A stretch of DNA of 64,000 bases from Sphingobium cyanobacteriorum (GCF_030580935.1 NZ_JAUQOM010000001.1:914837-978836), one strand, 5' to 3'; numbered from the stretch's first letter, positions 36,749 to 50,907 are shown. Notes: generated by a model not told the origin, from the sequence alone. Translations and numbers: made by a program.

Positions 36749-38613
36749 CCCGCTTCGAGAGCCGCACCGGCCTCCATCCAGATTTCCTCGGCCGCTTCCA
36801 GCTTCTTTTCGACCGCGGCACGCTTCACCATCAGTTCGCTGGTGGTCAGCTTCGCTTCCGGCCCGCTCGCGCTCTTGGGGTCGAACAGCACCGCGTCGAT
36901 GCGCTTGCGCTCGGCGATGAGGGTCGCCATTTCGCGCTCCGCCTTGTTGACCGCGTTCTTGAGCAGCTTCTGCTTTTCGCGCCATTCGGCCGCAGCCTTC
37001 TTGTCGGCCTTGCGATCAATCTTCGGCGCATCGCCGCCGCCGCCATTGCCGTCCGCCTTGCGCAGGATGATGTCGGTATAATCGTCAAGGCTGCCGTCGA
37101 ACGGCTGGGCGGTGCCATTGTCGACCAGCACCAGCCGGTCGGCCACCAGTTCGATCATGTGGCGGTCATGGCTGACGATCACCACCGCGCCGCTATAATC
37201 GTTCAGGGCCTGCACCAGCGCCTCGCGACTGTCGACATCCAGATGGTTGGTCGGTTCGTCGAGGATCAGCAGGTGCGGCGCGTCGCGGGTGATGAGGGCG
37301 AGCGCCAAGCGCGCCCGTTCGCCGCCGGACATGGAGCCGACCTTCTGCGTCGCGCGCTCGCCGGAAAAGCCGAAGCGGCCAAGCTGGGCACGCACCGCGC
37401 CCGGCGTCGCGCCCTTCATCACGCGGGTCATATGTTCCAGCGGCGTGTCGGTAACGTCGAGTTCCTCCACCTGATATTGGGTGAAATAGCCGACATTCAT
37501 CTTGGCCGAGCTTTGCATCGTCCCCTCCATCGGGGCCAGTTGCGCGGCGATCAGGCGGGCCAGCGTCGTCTTGCCATTGCCGTTGCGGCCCAGCAGCGCC
37601 AGCCGGTCGTCCGGGTCGATGCGCAGGTTGATGCGCTTCAAGATCGGTATGTCGGTATAGCCGACCGAGGCCATGTCCATGGTGATGAGCGGGGGCCTGA
37701 GTTCGGCCGGACTGGGGAAGCCGAAATGCAGGGTCGGGTCCTCGATCGCGGCGGCGATCGGTTGCATCCGCGCCAGCGCCTTGGCACGGGACTGGGCCTG
37801 TTTGGCGGTCGAGGCGCGGGCCGAGTTGCGGGCGACATAATCCTGCAACTTGTCGCGCTCCGCCTGCTGCTTGGCGCGGGCGGATTCGAGCTGGGCCAGC
37901 CGTTCGGCGCGCTGCCGCTCGAACGCATCATAACCGCCGGGATAGAGCGTGACCTTCCCGCCTTCCAGATGCAGGATATAATCGACCACATTGTTGAGCA
38001 GGTCGCGTTCGTGGCTGATGACCACCACGGTGCCGCGATAGGCCTTCAGGAAATTTTCCAGCCACAGCGTCGCTTCGAGGTCGAGATGGTTCGACGGTTC
38101 ATCGAGCAGCAAAAGGTCGGGGTTGGAAAAGAGCAGGGAGGCGAGCGCCACGCGCATCTTCCATCCGCCCGAATAGCTGTCGAGCGGGCGCCCCTGCATT
38201 TCCTCGTCGAAGCCCAGGCCCACCAGGATGCGGGCGGCGCGGGCGGGCGCGGTATAGGCGTCGATCGCGGTCAGCCGCTCATAGATATGACCCAGGCGAT
38301 CGGGGTCTTGGGTATGCTCCGCCTCCGCCATCAGGGCGGCGCGTTCCTTGTCGGCTTCGAGCACGGTATCGAACGGGGTCGCGGTGCCCGACGGGGCTTC
38401 CTGCGCGATATAGCCCAGCCGGGTGTCGCGGGGCATGTCGCACGATCCTTCGTCGGGATCGAGCTGGCCGATCATCACCTTCATCAGCGTGGACTTGCCC
38501 GCGCCATTGCGGCCGATGAGGCCCACGCGGCTGCGCGGCGGCAGGGCGGCGGTGGCACGATCGAGAATGGTGCGGCCGCCAAGGCGCACGGTGATAGCAT
38601 TGAGATTCAGCAT
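36745..38613 (-). CDS. ABC-F family ATPase (Uup/YheS type)
   Basis: A 622-residue protein with two ABC ATPase domains and no transmembrane segments. Domain 1: LIGRNGAGKSTL, YSGGWKMRVALA, LLLLDEPSNHLD; domain 2: LLGRNGNGKTTL, MSGGERARLALAL, LLILDEPTNHLD. The interdomain linker (~240-310) is the basic, coiled ABC-F arm (RLAQLESARAKQQAERDKL). The C-terminal coiled coil (~540-622) is Uup-like. ABC-F proteins act at the ribosome E site. Cytoplasmic. Convergent overlap with the GNAT gene. Confidence 0.92.
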   Translation of the reverse strand: MLNLNAITVRLGGRTILDRATAALPPRSRVGLIGRNGAGKSTLMKVMIGQLDPDEGSCDMPRDTRLGYIAQEAPSGTATPFDTVLEADKERAALMAEAEHTQDPDRLGHIYERLTAIDAYTAPARAARILVGLGFDEEMQGRPLDSYSGGWKMRVALASLLFSNPDLLLLDEPSNHLDLEATLWLENFLKAYRGTVVVISHERDLLNNVVDYILHLEGGKVTLYPGGYDAFERQRAERLAQLESARAKQQAERDKLQDYVARNSARASTAKQAQSRAKALARMQPIAAAIEDPTLHFGFPSPAELRPPLITMDMASVGYTDIPILKRINLRIDPDDRLALLGRNGNGKTTLARLIAAQLAPMEGTMQSSAKMNVGYFTQYQVEELDVTDTPLEHMTRVMKGATPGAVRAQLGRFGFSGERATQKVGSMSGGERARLALALITRDAPHLLILDEPTNHLDVDSREALVQALNDYSGAVVIVSHDRHMIELVADRLVLVDNGTAQPFDGSLDDYTDIILRKADGNGGGGDAPKIDRKADKKAAAEWREKQKLLKNAVNKAEREMATLIAERKRIDAVLFDPKSASGPEAKLTTSELMVKRAAVEKKLEAAEEIWMEAGAALEAG

Positions 38614-38847
38614 GGGCGCGCCCTTAGCATGGGTGCGCGGGGGCGCAAAGGCGGCTTGGCGGCGTTTTAAAAGGCCGCGCGTGGCAAGATGAACGGACGG
38701 CAGGAGAGAGCCGGCGGCATCATGACGGGGCGTGGAACAGGGAGGATTTTGGAAAGCATCGCCCTGTCAGGCCGTGCAACGCAGCCGTGCTGCGGCAGGG
38801 AATGCAGGGGGAGACGGATTGGCTGATTGATATGCAATCATGATATA

Positions 38848-39477
38848 TCAAGTCTTTAGCATGTCTGTGCCACTATTATAATGATGCCAGGCCATGATCG
38901 CGGCAGCGCCGCGATGGGGACGCCAGGCTTGCGCGAGCGCACGGGTCTGTTTTTCGTCCGGCCGTTCAGGCAGGCCCAGGATGCGGCCAATCTCGATCTG
39001 CACGGCCAGGTCGCCAGCGGGCCAGATGTCGGGGCGTCCTTCGGCGAACAGCAGGTAGATTTCCGCCGACCAGCGGCCGATCCCCTTGATCCGCACCAGT
39101 TGGGCGATCGCATCCTCATCGTCCTGCGGCAACGCATGCAGATCGAGCGCGCCCGACAGCACCAGTTCGGCAAGACTACGGGCATAGCCCTGCTTCTGGC
39201 GGGACAGGCCACAGGCCCGCAACGAATCGAAGTCGCGTGCCAGCAACGCCTGCGGCGTGCAGCCCGCGCCCAGCGCCGCCTCCAGCTTGCGCCACACCGC
39301 GGCAGCGGCGGCCACGCTGACCTGCTGGCCCACGATGGTGCGCAGCAAAGTTTCATAGCCAGGTTCCCGCACGCGCGGCGGCGGATAGCCGACCCGGCCG
39401 ATCGCGGCCTGGAAAGCCGGCTCCAGCGCGGCGATGGCGTCCAGCCCGGCCCGTATCTGATCGGCGGTCGTTACCAT
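38848..39477 (-). CDS. DNA-3-methyladenine glycosylase II (AlkA family)
   Basis: A 209-residue HhH-GPD glycosylase: LLRTIVGQQVSVAAA near residue 45, the hairpin IKGIGRWSAEIYLLF (~130-145) and the catalytic Asp in WPAGDLAVQ near residue 155. It removes alkylated purines from DNA. It lacks the AlkA N-terminal beta domain, like many short alphaproteobacterial members. The 234 bp between it and the ABC-F gene show no gene or recognisable site. Confidence 0.88.
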   Translation of the reverse strand: MVTTADQIRAGLDAIAALEPAFQAAIGRVGYPPPRVREPGYETLLRTIVGQQVSVAAAAAVWRKLEAALGAGCTPQALLARDFDSLRACGLSRQKQGYARSLAELVLSGALDLHALPQDDEDAIAQLVRIKGIGRWSAEIYLLFAEGRPDIWPAGDLAVQIEIGRILGLPERPDEKQTRALAQAWRPHRGAAAIMAWHHYNSGTDMLKT

Positions 39478-39554
39478 CGTCTTTCCGTTCGGCCCTTGAT
39501 TTCCCGGCGCCTGTCAGCCAGAGCGGCGGGGAAAATTTCAAGGGAATGGGATAG

Positions 39555-39872
39555 ATGCCGAAACTGATCGTGGTCAACCGTGCGGGTGAGGAACAGGCTG
39601 TCGATGGCGACAATGGCCTGTCGGTGATGGAAGTCATTCGCGACAGCGGTTTTGACGAACTGCTGGCGCTGTGCGGGGGCTGCTGCTCCTGCGCCACCTG
39701 CCATGTCTATGTCGATCCGGCCTTTGCCGATATCCTGCCGACGTTGAGCGAAGATGAAAACGACCTGCTCGATAGCAGCGAGCATCGCACCGAAACCAGC
39801 CGCCTGTCGTGCCAGTTGGTGATGTCCGACGCGCTCGACGGCCTGCGCGTCACCATCGCGCCGGAAGACTGA
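39555..39872 (+). CDS. [2Fe-2S] ferredoxin, adrenodoxin type
   Basis: A 105-residue plant/vertebrate-type ferredoxin. The cluster ligands are Cys40, Cys46, Cys49 ([15 protein letters not shown]) and Cys86 (RLSCQLVM), spacing C-x5-C-x2-C-xn-C. Acidic loop [16 protein letters not shown] is the redox-partner patch. It would carry electrons to a P450, a Rieske oxygenase or the Fe-S assembly machinery; no such partner is adjacent. Cys43 and Cys44 are extra. Start ATG at 39555 follows AAGGGAATGGG. Confidence 0.92.
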   Translation: MPKLIVVNRAGEEQAVDGDNGLSVMEVIRDSGFDELLALCGGCCSCATCHVYVDPAFADILPTLSEDENDLLDSSEHRTETSRLSCQLVMSDALDGLRVTIAPED

Positions 39873-39895
39873 TCGAACGATCCGCCGCATAAGTG

Positions 39896-39925
39896 GCCAT
39901 GGTTCCGTGCAGGCGGGACCATGGC
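39896..39925. terminator. Stem-loop between convergent ferredoxin and lipoprotein genes
   Basis: GCCATGGT pairs with ACCATGGC around TCCGTGCAGGCGGG. There is no T-run; a terminator or REP-type role is possible. Confidence 0.5.
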
Positions 39926-39934
39926 GCTATGCTG

Positions 39935-40675
39935 TCATGGCCGAACGCGCAGCGTGGCCACCGGGGCTTCGGCCGTCATTGACGATATGGTCCAGACGAT
40001 CCGCTTGCCCTGCGGCGTGCCTTGCGCGCCATCTTCCTGATTCTGGCTGACGATTTCCGCATCGGTGGTCAATGTGAAGGTGCCCTTCAGCGCCTTGGCC
40101 GCCTCGTCATTGCTGCCGCCCATGCCCGCTGTCGACGGATTCTTGCCGAACCCGTTCGCAAAGCCCGGCGCCTTCACCCGCAGCCGGTCCGCCCCCCGCA
40201 ATTCCACCGCGACGAACGGCAGCACAATCTGCGCATCGATGTTGAAGGGAAAGAGAAAGGCGTGGGTCAGCGTGCCGCTGATCGCATAGTCGATCTCGAA
40301 CCTGTGGTTGCCGACATAGCGGGCGGCGCGGAATCCCTTTTCCTTGCTCAGCGCGGCAGCAATCGCCTGCATCTGCGCCGCATCGCCCCTGTTGTCGGGC
40401 GTGCTAAAATCCTCATCCTTCGCCGCGATCTGCATCATCGTCGGTCCGGCTTCGGCCTCCCCCTCCTGCGCGTCGTCGCTGCCGGCGGAGGGGGTCGTAC
40501 CGGACAGGGCATCCTTGCCCATGTCCGACGCCAATATCTCGCCCTTATAGGCGAAGGCGAAGCTGCGATCGGCGCGAATGTCCAGATGCGATTCAAATGT
40601 GCCCGGCGTCACCAGACAGGCGGAGAGCGCCATGAGACACGCCAATGCGGCCAGGCTGCGAAACAGGCGTGTCAT
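39935..40675 (-). CDS. Lipoprotein of unknown function
   Basis: A 246-residue predicted lipoprotein: MTRLFRSLAALACLMALSACLV with lipobox LSAC. The mature protein has an acidic Gly/Asp/Glu segment (~55-90), then a ~130-residue beta-rich part (HRFEIDYAISGTLTHAF; IVLPFVAVELRGADRLRVK). I do not recognise the family. Start at 40675 set by the signal peptide; the frame opens at 40693. Upstream of it on the same strand lies the SpoU-type methyltransferase gene. Confidence 0.72.
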   Translation of the reverse strand: MTRLFRSLAALACLMALSACLVTPGTFESHLDIRADRSFAFAYKGEILASDMGKDALSGTTPSAGSDDAQEGEAEAGPTMMQIAAKDEDFSTPDNRGDAAQMQAIAAALSKEKGFRAARYVGNHRFEIDYAISGTLTHAFLFPFNIDAQIVLPFVAVELRGADRLRVKAPGFANGFGKNPSTAGMGGSNDEAAKALKGTFTLTTDAEIVSQNQEDGAQGTPQGKRIVWTISSMTAEAPVATLRVRP

Positions 40676-40713
40676 CGGCGTTTCCCCCATCAAGGCGACC
40701 GCCCCGCCGGTCG

Positions 40714-41454
40714 CTATCGCGCCGCCGCCGCATACAGGGCGATGGCTGCCGCATTGGAGACGTTCAGACTCTCCATCCGCGGGCTGATAGGCAGTTTAGC
40801 GATAATGTCGCAATGCGCCATGCTATTGTGACGCAGCCCTTCACCCTCGGCCCCCAGCACCAGCGCGACGCGCGATTCGCCGATCGCCTCGCCCAGCGTG
40901 GTGCTGGCGTCACCGTCCAGGCCGATGCGCCAATAGCCCGCTTCGGCGATCTCATCCAGCGCGCGGGACAGGTTCACTACCCGCACCCAGGGCACGATCT
41001 CCAGCGCGCCCGACGCCGCGCGCGCCAGCACGCCCGATTCGGGCGGGGCGTGCCGGTCCTGCGTCACAATGCACAGCGCGTCGAATGCGGCAGCGGAACG
41101 CAGGATCGCGCCGACATTGTGCGGGTCCGTCACCTGATCCAGCACCAGGATTGGCCGCCGGTCATCCTGGCCTTCTTCCAGCACGTCGCCCAGCCAGACA
41201 TCGTCCAGCGGCTCGACCTCGGCGACGATGCCCTGGTGCGGCGCGTCGGATGGCACCATCCGGCCCATGTCGGCCACGTCGGCATAGACGATGGGCAATA
41301 CCGGCGGCAGTTCCAACTGGCCCAGCGCTTCGCGCGTGCCCCAGATCTTGCGCACGATGCGGTTGGGATTGGCGAGCGCCGCTATGACGGCGTGACGACC
41401 GTAGAAGCGGGGGAATGCGCCCTTGGGCTTGGCGGAGCGATGACCTTTTTTCAT
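40714..41454 (-). CDS. rlmB: SpoU/TrmH-family RNA 2'-O-methyltransferase (RlmB-like)
   Basis: A 246-residue SPOUT methyltransferase. The N-terminal L30e-like substrate-binding domain (FYGRHAVIAALANPNR) is followed by the knot domain: VLDQVTDPHNVGAILRSAAAF (motif 1), VLGAEGEGLRH (motif 2) and PISPRMESLNVSNAAAIALY (motif 3). It methylates a ribose in 23S rRNA (G2251 in E. coli) or possibly tRNA. Start at 41454 (MKKGHRSAKP). Transcribed away from the tRNA-Tyr/tRNA-Lys pair. Confidence 0.9.
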   Translation of the reverse strand: MKKGHRSAKPKGAFPRFYGRHAVIAALANPNRIVRKIWGTREALGQLELPPVLPIVYADVADMGRMVPSDAPHQGIVAEVEPLDDVWLGDVLEEGQDDRRPILVLDQVTDPHNVGAILRSAAAFDALCIVTQDRHAPPESGVLARAASGALEIVPWVRVVNLSRALDEIAEAGYWRIGLDGDASTTLGEAIGESRVALVLGAEGEGLRHNSMAHCDIIAKLPISPRMESLNVSNAAAIALYAAAAR

Positions 41455-41557
41455 GTTTGCGCTCTTTTCACATCCACCCATTGACAGGCAAGCCTCCTTT
41501 CGCCATTGAGCCGCCTCCAGCGCGGCAAGAGATGATTTTCTGCCGTGTCAGGGCACT

Positions 41558-41644
41558 GGACAGGTGGCCGAGTGGTTAAAGGCAGCAGACTGTAAATCTG
41601 CCCGGGTTTCCCGTACGCTGGTTCGAATCCAGCCCTGTCCACCA
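41558..41644 (+). tRNA. tRNA-Tyr (anticodon GTA)
   Basis: Acceptor GGACAGG pairs with CCTGTCC (41634-41640). The anticodon loop CTGTAAA reads GTA, the long class II variable arm is present, the T-loop is GGTTCGAATCC, and CCA is encoded (41642-41644). Confidence 0.96.
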
Positions 41645-41696
41645 CTGCATCGGGCCGATGCAGACGATCCTTTACGGATCGGAAACAGGCCAGTGT

Positions 41697-41772
<76 letters not shown>

Positions 41773-41837
41773 AATTTCCAAATACTTACAGATAGTTAGA
41801 CTATCTCCGGGATTGGGAATTCCATCCTCTTGAGTGG

Positions 41838-41858
41838 CTAGGTAGCTCTCTAGGTAGC
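41838..41858 (+). repeat. Tandem CTAGGTAGC pair near left att site
   Basis: Two CTAGGTAGC copies separated by TCT, starting 66 bp after the terminal A of the tRNA-Lys CCA. The same pair occurs at the same distance after the second att copy (61874-61894). The layout fits arm-type integrase or excisionase binding sites; that is inference. Confidence 0.7.
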
Positions 41859-42036
41859 GCGCTCCTGGAAACAGATTTTCTGAGCGAAAGTGCAAGAGAG
41901 CCGTAACGCTGGTTGTTTTCCGGCCCAGATCAAGCTCGCTTTCCAAGGCTGGCACGAATCGGCATTCTCAAAGTCGTCAGGCCTGCGGCTTATATTTGAG
42001 TTCCGCGATCCCATCCCTGCGGTACGAGGTGACCAA

Positions 42037-42483
42037 ATGACAAATTCGGGTGCGATGATCGTGATCTGCCCGTCGTGCTCGACTGCAAATCGGGTGCCGA
42101 AGGATAAGCTTCTCGCGGGAGGCAAGTGCGGCCGATGCGGATCGCTGCTATTCCTAAAGCAGCCCTTGGTTCTCACCGCAGCCAACTTTGGTGCACACGC
42201 TACCAAAAGCGACATTCCGCTGCTCGTTGATTTCTGGGCAACCTGGTGCGGTCCTTGCCAGCAGATGGCTCCCGCCTTCACTGCGGCCGCCGGCCAACTC
42301 GAACCCAGAGTGCGTCTAGGAATGCTGGACACGGAAGCCGATCAGGCCGTTGCTGCCCGCTATGGAATCCGCTCGATCCCGACCCTGATCCTATTTTCAA
42401 AGGGGCGTGAGGTTGCCCGCCAATCTGGCGCGATGTCAGCTACTGCCATTGTCACCTGGGTGCGGCAGGCCCTTCCTGCATAG
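42037..42483 (+). CDS. trxC: Thioredoxin 2 (TrxC-like, N-terminal zinc finger)
   Basis: A 148-residue thioredoxin. The N-terminal zinc ribbon has Cys11/Cys14 (ICPSCSTANRVP) and Cys31/Cys34 (KCGRCGSLLF), and the active site WCGPC is at residues 70-74 followed by the cis-Pro strand RSIPTLILFSKG. TrxC-type thioredoxins reduce protein disulfides and are zinc-responsive under oxidative or metal stress. First gene of the island, on the plus strand and alone. Start at 42037 (MTNSGAMIVICPSC) after CGAGGTG; the frame extends to 41890. Confidence 0.9.
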   Translation: MTNSGAMIVICPSCSTANRVPKDKLLAGGKCGRCGSLLFLKQPLVLTAANFGAHATKSDIPLLVDFWATWCGPCQQMAPAFTAAAGQLEPRVRLGMLDTEADQAVAARYGIRSIPTLILFSKGREVARQSGAMSATAIVTWVRQALPA

Positions 42484-42562
42484 AATATGGTGCTAAATGC
42501 GGCGTCCGTATGCGAGAAGCTGGCGCTGCCAGCGGCACCGTCTCTGGCATGGGACCGAGACA

Positions 42563-42967
42563 TTATTCAGATGCGCCTTGACGCAAAAGTTCGATAACCC
42601 GCGAGAGCTTGTCACGAACTACCTGCGCAGCCTTCGTCAATTCTGGATTATCGATTGCCTGCATTGAGGCCACCGGATCAATCGCGGCAACTTCGACCTC
42701 GCCGGAGCCGTACTGTTGGACAATGACATTACAGGGCAGCATCAGCCCGACCTTGTCTTCCACCTGCAACGCCTCATGGGCCAGGCCTGGATTGCACGCC
42801 CCAAGAATTGTGTAAGGCCGGAAATCGACGTCGATCTTCGACTTGAGTGTCTGCTGGATATCGATCCGGCTGATGACACCAAACCCTTCGGTTTTAAGGG
42901 CAGCTTCGGTGCGCGCAATGGCATCATCGAACGGACCCTGAAGCTTGGCGGCCATATAGTACGTCAT
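42563..42967 (-). CDS. DUF302 domain protein
   Basis: A 134-residue DUF302 protein (PF03625): ALKTEGFGVISRIDIQQTLKSKIDVDF and YTILGACNPGLAHEALQ, then LPCNVIVQQYGSGEVEVAAIDP. Family members form a two-layer sandwich and often sit near metal-resistance genes; biochemical role unknown. No signal peptide. Cys near residues 58 and 79 could bind metal. Last gene of the minus-strand czc run. Start at 42967. Confidence 0.85.
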   Translation of the reverse strand: MTYYMAAKLQGPFDDAIARTEAALKTEGFGVISRIDIQQTLKSKIDVDFRPYTILGACNPGLAHEALQVEDKVGLMLPCNVIVQQYGSGEVEVAAIDPVASMQAIDNPELTKAAQVVRDKLSRVIELLRQGASE

Positions 42968-43001
42968 CTTTGATCCTCTCAAATTCAGCAGTTCGGCCAA
43001 A

Positions 43002-47597
<4,596 letters not shown>

Positions 47598-47601
<4 letters not shown>

Positions 47602-48833
47602 TGTACTTCCTCCCCGGCGACGACGTCGAAGCGTCCGGTCAGCCGGTCGATCTGGGACAGGATGTCGCGGTAGCGGGTCATTGCTTCGACCCACTGCGAC
47701 TGAACCTCGATGATGGCGTCGGCACCGTCCTGCACATCGCTGAAACGGAAACCGCCGCGATTGTAGCCTTCGCGGACCTGCTGGAGTGTGCGGACCGCCT
47801 TGGGATAGACATCCTGCATGATCCCGTCGGCGCGCATCCGGGCGGCATCAGCCTCGGCCCTGAGCGAGGCCAACTGGCGCAGACGGTCAAGGCGGGCCGC
47901 TTCGGCCAGCAGTTCGATCCGTTGCCGCTCGGCCTGCGCGCGCTCGATGTTGCCCCGATTGCGGTCGAAACGGCCCAGCGGGATCGAGATCCCGGCCACC
48001 AGTGCGACATCGCCCGTCTCGCGCAGATGCCGCACGCCGCCGCTCACCGTGTAATCCTGCACGCCGCGCGTCTGTTCGACCACGACCGCCGCCTGCGCCC
48101 GTTCCACCGTGGCAGATGCAAGCGCACTGTCAGCAGCGGCCAACTGGTGCAGGTGATCGTCCGGCTTCTCGATCCCGCGCGGCACCTCGACATCTTCTGC
48201 CTTGCCGCCCCAGAACGAGGCCAGCCTCGCGCGGGCGGCATTGCGGCGTGACCGGGCCTCGTCGAGCGCAAGCCGTGCCTGGGCTACGCGAGCTTCGGCG
48301 CGGGTTTCGACGAAGAGCGGATCCTTGTAGCCGCGTACCCGGCGCAGCGCTTCGGTCTGCATGGCGCGCTCGGTTTCGAGGCGTCGTTCGGCAAGCCAGA
48401 CAACTTCTTCGGCGATCTGCAGGTCGATGAATGTGCGTTGCACTGCTTCGGCGAGGTCGAGCCGGGTGAGGCGCGCCGAAGCCTCCGCGACACCGATGTC
48501 ACGTTCGGCATAGGCGATCCGCGCATCGCGCTTGCCCCCGCGTTCGATGGTCTGGGCATAAGTGACGGTCGTCTCGGCCTGCCGATAGACGTCATAGGCG
48601 CCGGTGCCGGCGATGTTTTCGGCTTCGACTGACAGGACGGGATTGGGACGAACATCGGCCTGGCTGCGCCCCGCCCTTGCAGACCGGATGCCTGCCTCCT
48701 GGGCCTGGATCGCGGGCGATGCCGCAATGGCGCGGCGGACGGCCTCGTCCAGACTTACGGGTTCCGCACTTGCCGCTATGGGCAAGGCCAGCGCCAAGCC
48801 GGCCAATAGGCCGGCGCGCAATGTCAAAGTCAT
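47598..48833 (-). CDS. czcC: Outer-membrane channel, CzcC/TolC family
   Basis: A 411-residue TolC-family protein with signal peptide (MTLTLRAGLLAGLALALPIAASA). The typical two-half helical repeats are present (LDEAVRRAIAASPAIQAQEAGI; LNPVLS-type region NPVLSVEAENIAG; second half ISIPLGRFDRNRGNIERAQAERQR). It forms the outer-membrane exit of the RND complex. First of the czcC-czcB-czcA set, all on one transcript, with ATGA overlaps. Confidence 0.92.
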
Positions 48834-49012
48834 GGGAACACTCCTGAAACGCTTTCAGTTTGCTCGCGCGTGTCTTCGACACGCGGGGCATTCAGGGCAC
48901 GTCGGGAAAGCCAGCCAATCAGGGAAACCTCGGCACCCCCGACCGGCAAATCACTCATTCGAATGGTTGAAGCCATCAACAATCGGGATGCCATCTTATG
49001 CACCGCCGGCAT
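48830..49012 (-). CDS. Small ORF upstream of czcC
   Basis: A 60-residue ORF whose stop overlaps the czcC start (ATGA) and whose start overlaps the end of the upstream gene by 17 bp. No signal peptide, no recognised family. It may be a leader peptide or just fill the gap. Support is positional only. Confidence 0.35.
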   Translation of the reverse strand: MPAVHKMASRLLMASTIRMSDLPVGGAEVSLIGWLSRRALNAPRVEDTREQTESVSGVFP

Positions 49013-49454
49013 GATGTTCGGTGTCTACAGTCGATCCCGGGCAGACTGTCATGGATATCGGGGTGCTGTCGGGCACCCGTTCATGGTCAACGTGCGAGAT
49101 TTGCACACTATCGATTGTAGAGGCGGCAATCTGCACCGAACTTGTGAAACGCCACTGCCCCCGGGAACGATATCGGTACTTCTTCCAGTCGCTTTCCTGA
49201 CAGGCGACCTGCTGGCCTTGCCTCATGAACGCGATGTGAAGATGGCCGCGGCTTCGGGCGAACCAGCGCTTTTGGCGAACGTAGCCACTGACAATCGTGT
49301 GGTCGCCTTCAGCCTTTACTTTGACCCAAAGCACATAGACCGATGAATTCGGGTCAATCTGAATGGGGATATCAACACGGGCCGGGCGCGCATCGACGGG
49401 GGTAGCGGCCATGAGCGCCGCAGGCGCAATTGCGCCCATAAGCAAGTATCGCAT
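48996..49454 (-). CDS. Periplasmic protein of unknown function
   Basis: A 152-residue protein with signal peptide (MRYLLMGAIAPAALMAATPVDA). The mature part is rich in beta-forming residues (VDIPIQIDPNSSVYVLWVKVKAEG) with a QQVACQESDW / STIDSVQISHVDHERVPD segment, two Cys (near residues 84 and 139) that may form a disulfide, and a C-terminal HH. The family is not recognised. It sits within the czc run. Confidence 0.6.
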   Translation of the reverse strand: MRYLLMGAIAPAALMAATPVDARPARVDIPIQIDPNSSVYVLWVKVKAEGDHTIVSGYVRQKRWFARSRGHLHIAFMRQGQQVACQESDWKKYRYRSRGQWRFTSSVQIAASTIDSVQISHVDHERVPDSTPISMTVCPGSTVDTEHHAGGA

Positions 49455-49519
49455 GTGGAAATAATCCTGAAAATACCAGATTCAACGCCGGGCTGCCCGG
49501 CGCGCGCAAAGCTGGGATC

Positions 49520-49852
49520 TCAGGCTGCTGGGGGCTCGGTTGGCGGAGTTGGCATCAGCGAGGCGAGCGCCGCAGCCTTGCTCGGCCAGAGCAACTCTTT
49601 GTTTGCGAAGGCCAGCATCGCGCCGTCGCTGCCATCAAATACCGTCGTCATGGGGCAATGGTGATGATGATAGAGTTCCTGCGAGGGATCCGAGGAAGAA
49701 TCGTCGGAGAAATCTTCGTGGGCGTCAGCATGGTGCGCATCAGCCACAAGAACTGTGGCCTGACCGTGGTCGTCATGGGCAGCGGCAGGCGCATGAAAAC
49801 CGGCGCAAAGCACCGAGAACAGAATCAGGAACTGGAGAACAATGCCCCTCAT
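49520..49852 (-). CDS. CzcI-like His-rich periplasmic protein
   Basis: A 110-residue protein with signal peptide (MRGIVLQFLILFSVLCAGFHAPAAA). The mature part is His/Asp-rich (HDDHGQ; ADAHHADAHEDF) with a YHHHHCP cluster near residue 63, and ends PTPPTEPPAA. That is the look of the CzcI-type small protein that precedes czcC in many czc clusters. The start ATG at 49852 has AGGTGGA upstream; a GTG at 49861 is also in frame. Proposed role: metal binding in the periplasm or regulation. Confidence 0.65.
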   Translation of the reverse strand: MRGIVLQFLILFSVLCAGFHAPAAAHDDHGQATVLVADAHHADAHEDFSDDSSSDPSQELYHHHHCPMTTVFDGSDGAMLAFANKELLWPSKAAALASLMPTPPTEPPAA

Positions 49853-49892
49853 CGTTTCCACCTAGCAGAGCAATACAGCAGCAGCAAACGCA

Positions 49893-50243
49893 TCACTTGC
49901 ACTGTTCCTGGCCCAGAACATGACGAAGCTCCTCTGGGATCGACATGGGCACGAAGGCGCTGACCGATGCTCGACCAGTGTTCCCCAGAGGAATGCGGCC
50001 CAGCAGCGCGCCGAGGGGTGCAAGCATCAGACGCAGAACTTGTCCGCGCGCTTCGCGCCATTCGCGCCGGGAAATGGCAAAGATCAGCATGACGGCATGG
50101 GCATGGAGGTGGAGCCGCAGGATCTGCTGAGAAAGGATATGCGCGCGTTCCAGATAGTGCCAGGCATCGGCCGCGTCCTGGCCAGCCCTCGCTTGCCGGA
50201 AAGCACCGATCTCCGCCCAATATGCGGTTTCGAGCTGCTTCAT
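49893..50243 (-). CDS. DUF3703 domain protein
   Basis: A 116-residue DUF3703 protein: WHYLERAHILSQQILRLHLHAHAVML, then RLMLAPLGALLGRIPLGNTGRASVSAF. The family occurs with cation transporters and MerR regulators in metal-resistance loci; function unknown. Start ATG overlaps the stop of the CDF-like transporter (ATGA). His-rich centre (LHLHAH) could bind metal. Confidence 0.82.
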   Translation of the reverse strand: MKQLETAYWAEIGAFRQARAGQDAADAWHYLERAHILSQQILRLHLHAHAVMLIFAISRREWREARGQVLRLMLAPLGALLGRIPLGNTGRASVSAFVPMSIPEELRHVLGQEQCK

Positions 50244-50872
50244 ACCGGAACCCCTCTTGCCGCAAGTTCATATCGAGCCTGCCGAACCACCTGCCATCCA
50301 CCTTGAAGCCCGAGAAGCGCCATGATGAGCGCGACGACGAGGTCGGGGAGGCCGCTGCCCGTCCACAGCACCACGAAGCCCGCGCCAATCACCAGCAGGT
50401 TGTTGATCGCATCGTTGCGCGAGCAGACCCAGACTGATCGCATGTTGGCGTCACCCGACCGGAAACGATAGAGCAGGAGCGCCACCGAGATGTTCGTCAC
50501 CAGCGCGAGAGCGCCGATGCCTGTCATCGCCCAAGGATCGGGCTGGGTTCCAGCAACAAGGCCCCAGACCGCCGAGACCATCACCCCGAGTGCAAAGGCC
50601 AGAATGGTCAGCCCTTTGACCAGCGCGGTCCGCGCCCGCCAGACAAGCGCCATTCCGGCGACGCCAAGGCTGATCGCGTAGTTTGCGGCATCGCCCAGAA
50701 AATCGAGCGCGTCAGCCTGTAGCGAGCGGGATCCCGATGCGGCACCCGCGATGATCTCGACGAAAAACATCACGGCATTGACGACGAGCGCGATCCACAA
50801 CGCCCTGCGCCACGCAGGATCATTGCGCGCGGTGTCGTCACTGCAGGAACTGGCGCAGCAACTGTCCGCCAT
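50240..50872 (-). CDS. CDF-like cation transporter
   Basis: A 210-residue membrane protein with about six transmembrane helices and the CDF-like DALDFLGDAANYAIS motif in the second helix. The N-terminus MADSCCASSCSDD is Cys-rich and may bind metal. It lacks the usual CDF C-terminal cytoplasmic domain. Probably exports Zn2+, Cd2+ or Co2+ from the cytoplasm to the periplasm, feeding the czc pump. First gene after the MerR-type operator; start at 50872. Confidence 0.85.
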   Translation of the reverse strand: MADSCCASSCSDDTARNDPAWRRALWIALVVNAVMFFVEIIAGAASGSRSLQADALDFLGDAANYAISLGVAGMALVWRARTALVKGLTILAFALGVMVSAVWGLVAGTQPDPWAMTGIGALALVTNISVALLLYRFRSGDANMRSVWVCSRNDAINNLLVIGAGFVVLWTGSGLPDLVVALIMALLGLQGGWQVVRQARYELAARGVPV

Positions 50873-50907
50873 GGCCGAAACTCCTTGGTTCGTTCGAGTC
50901 GGCCCTC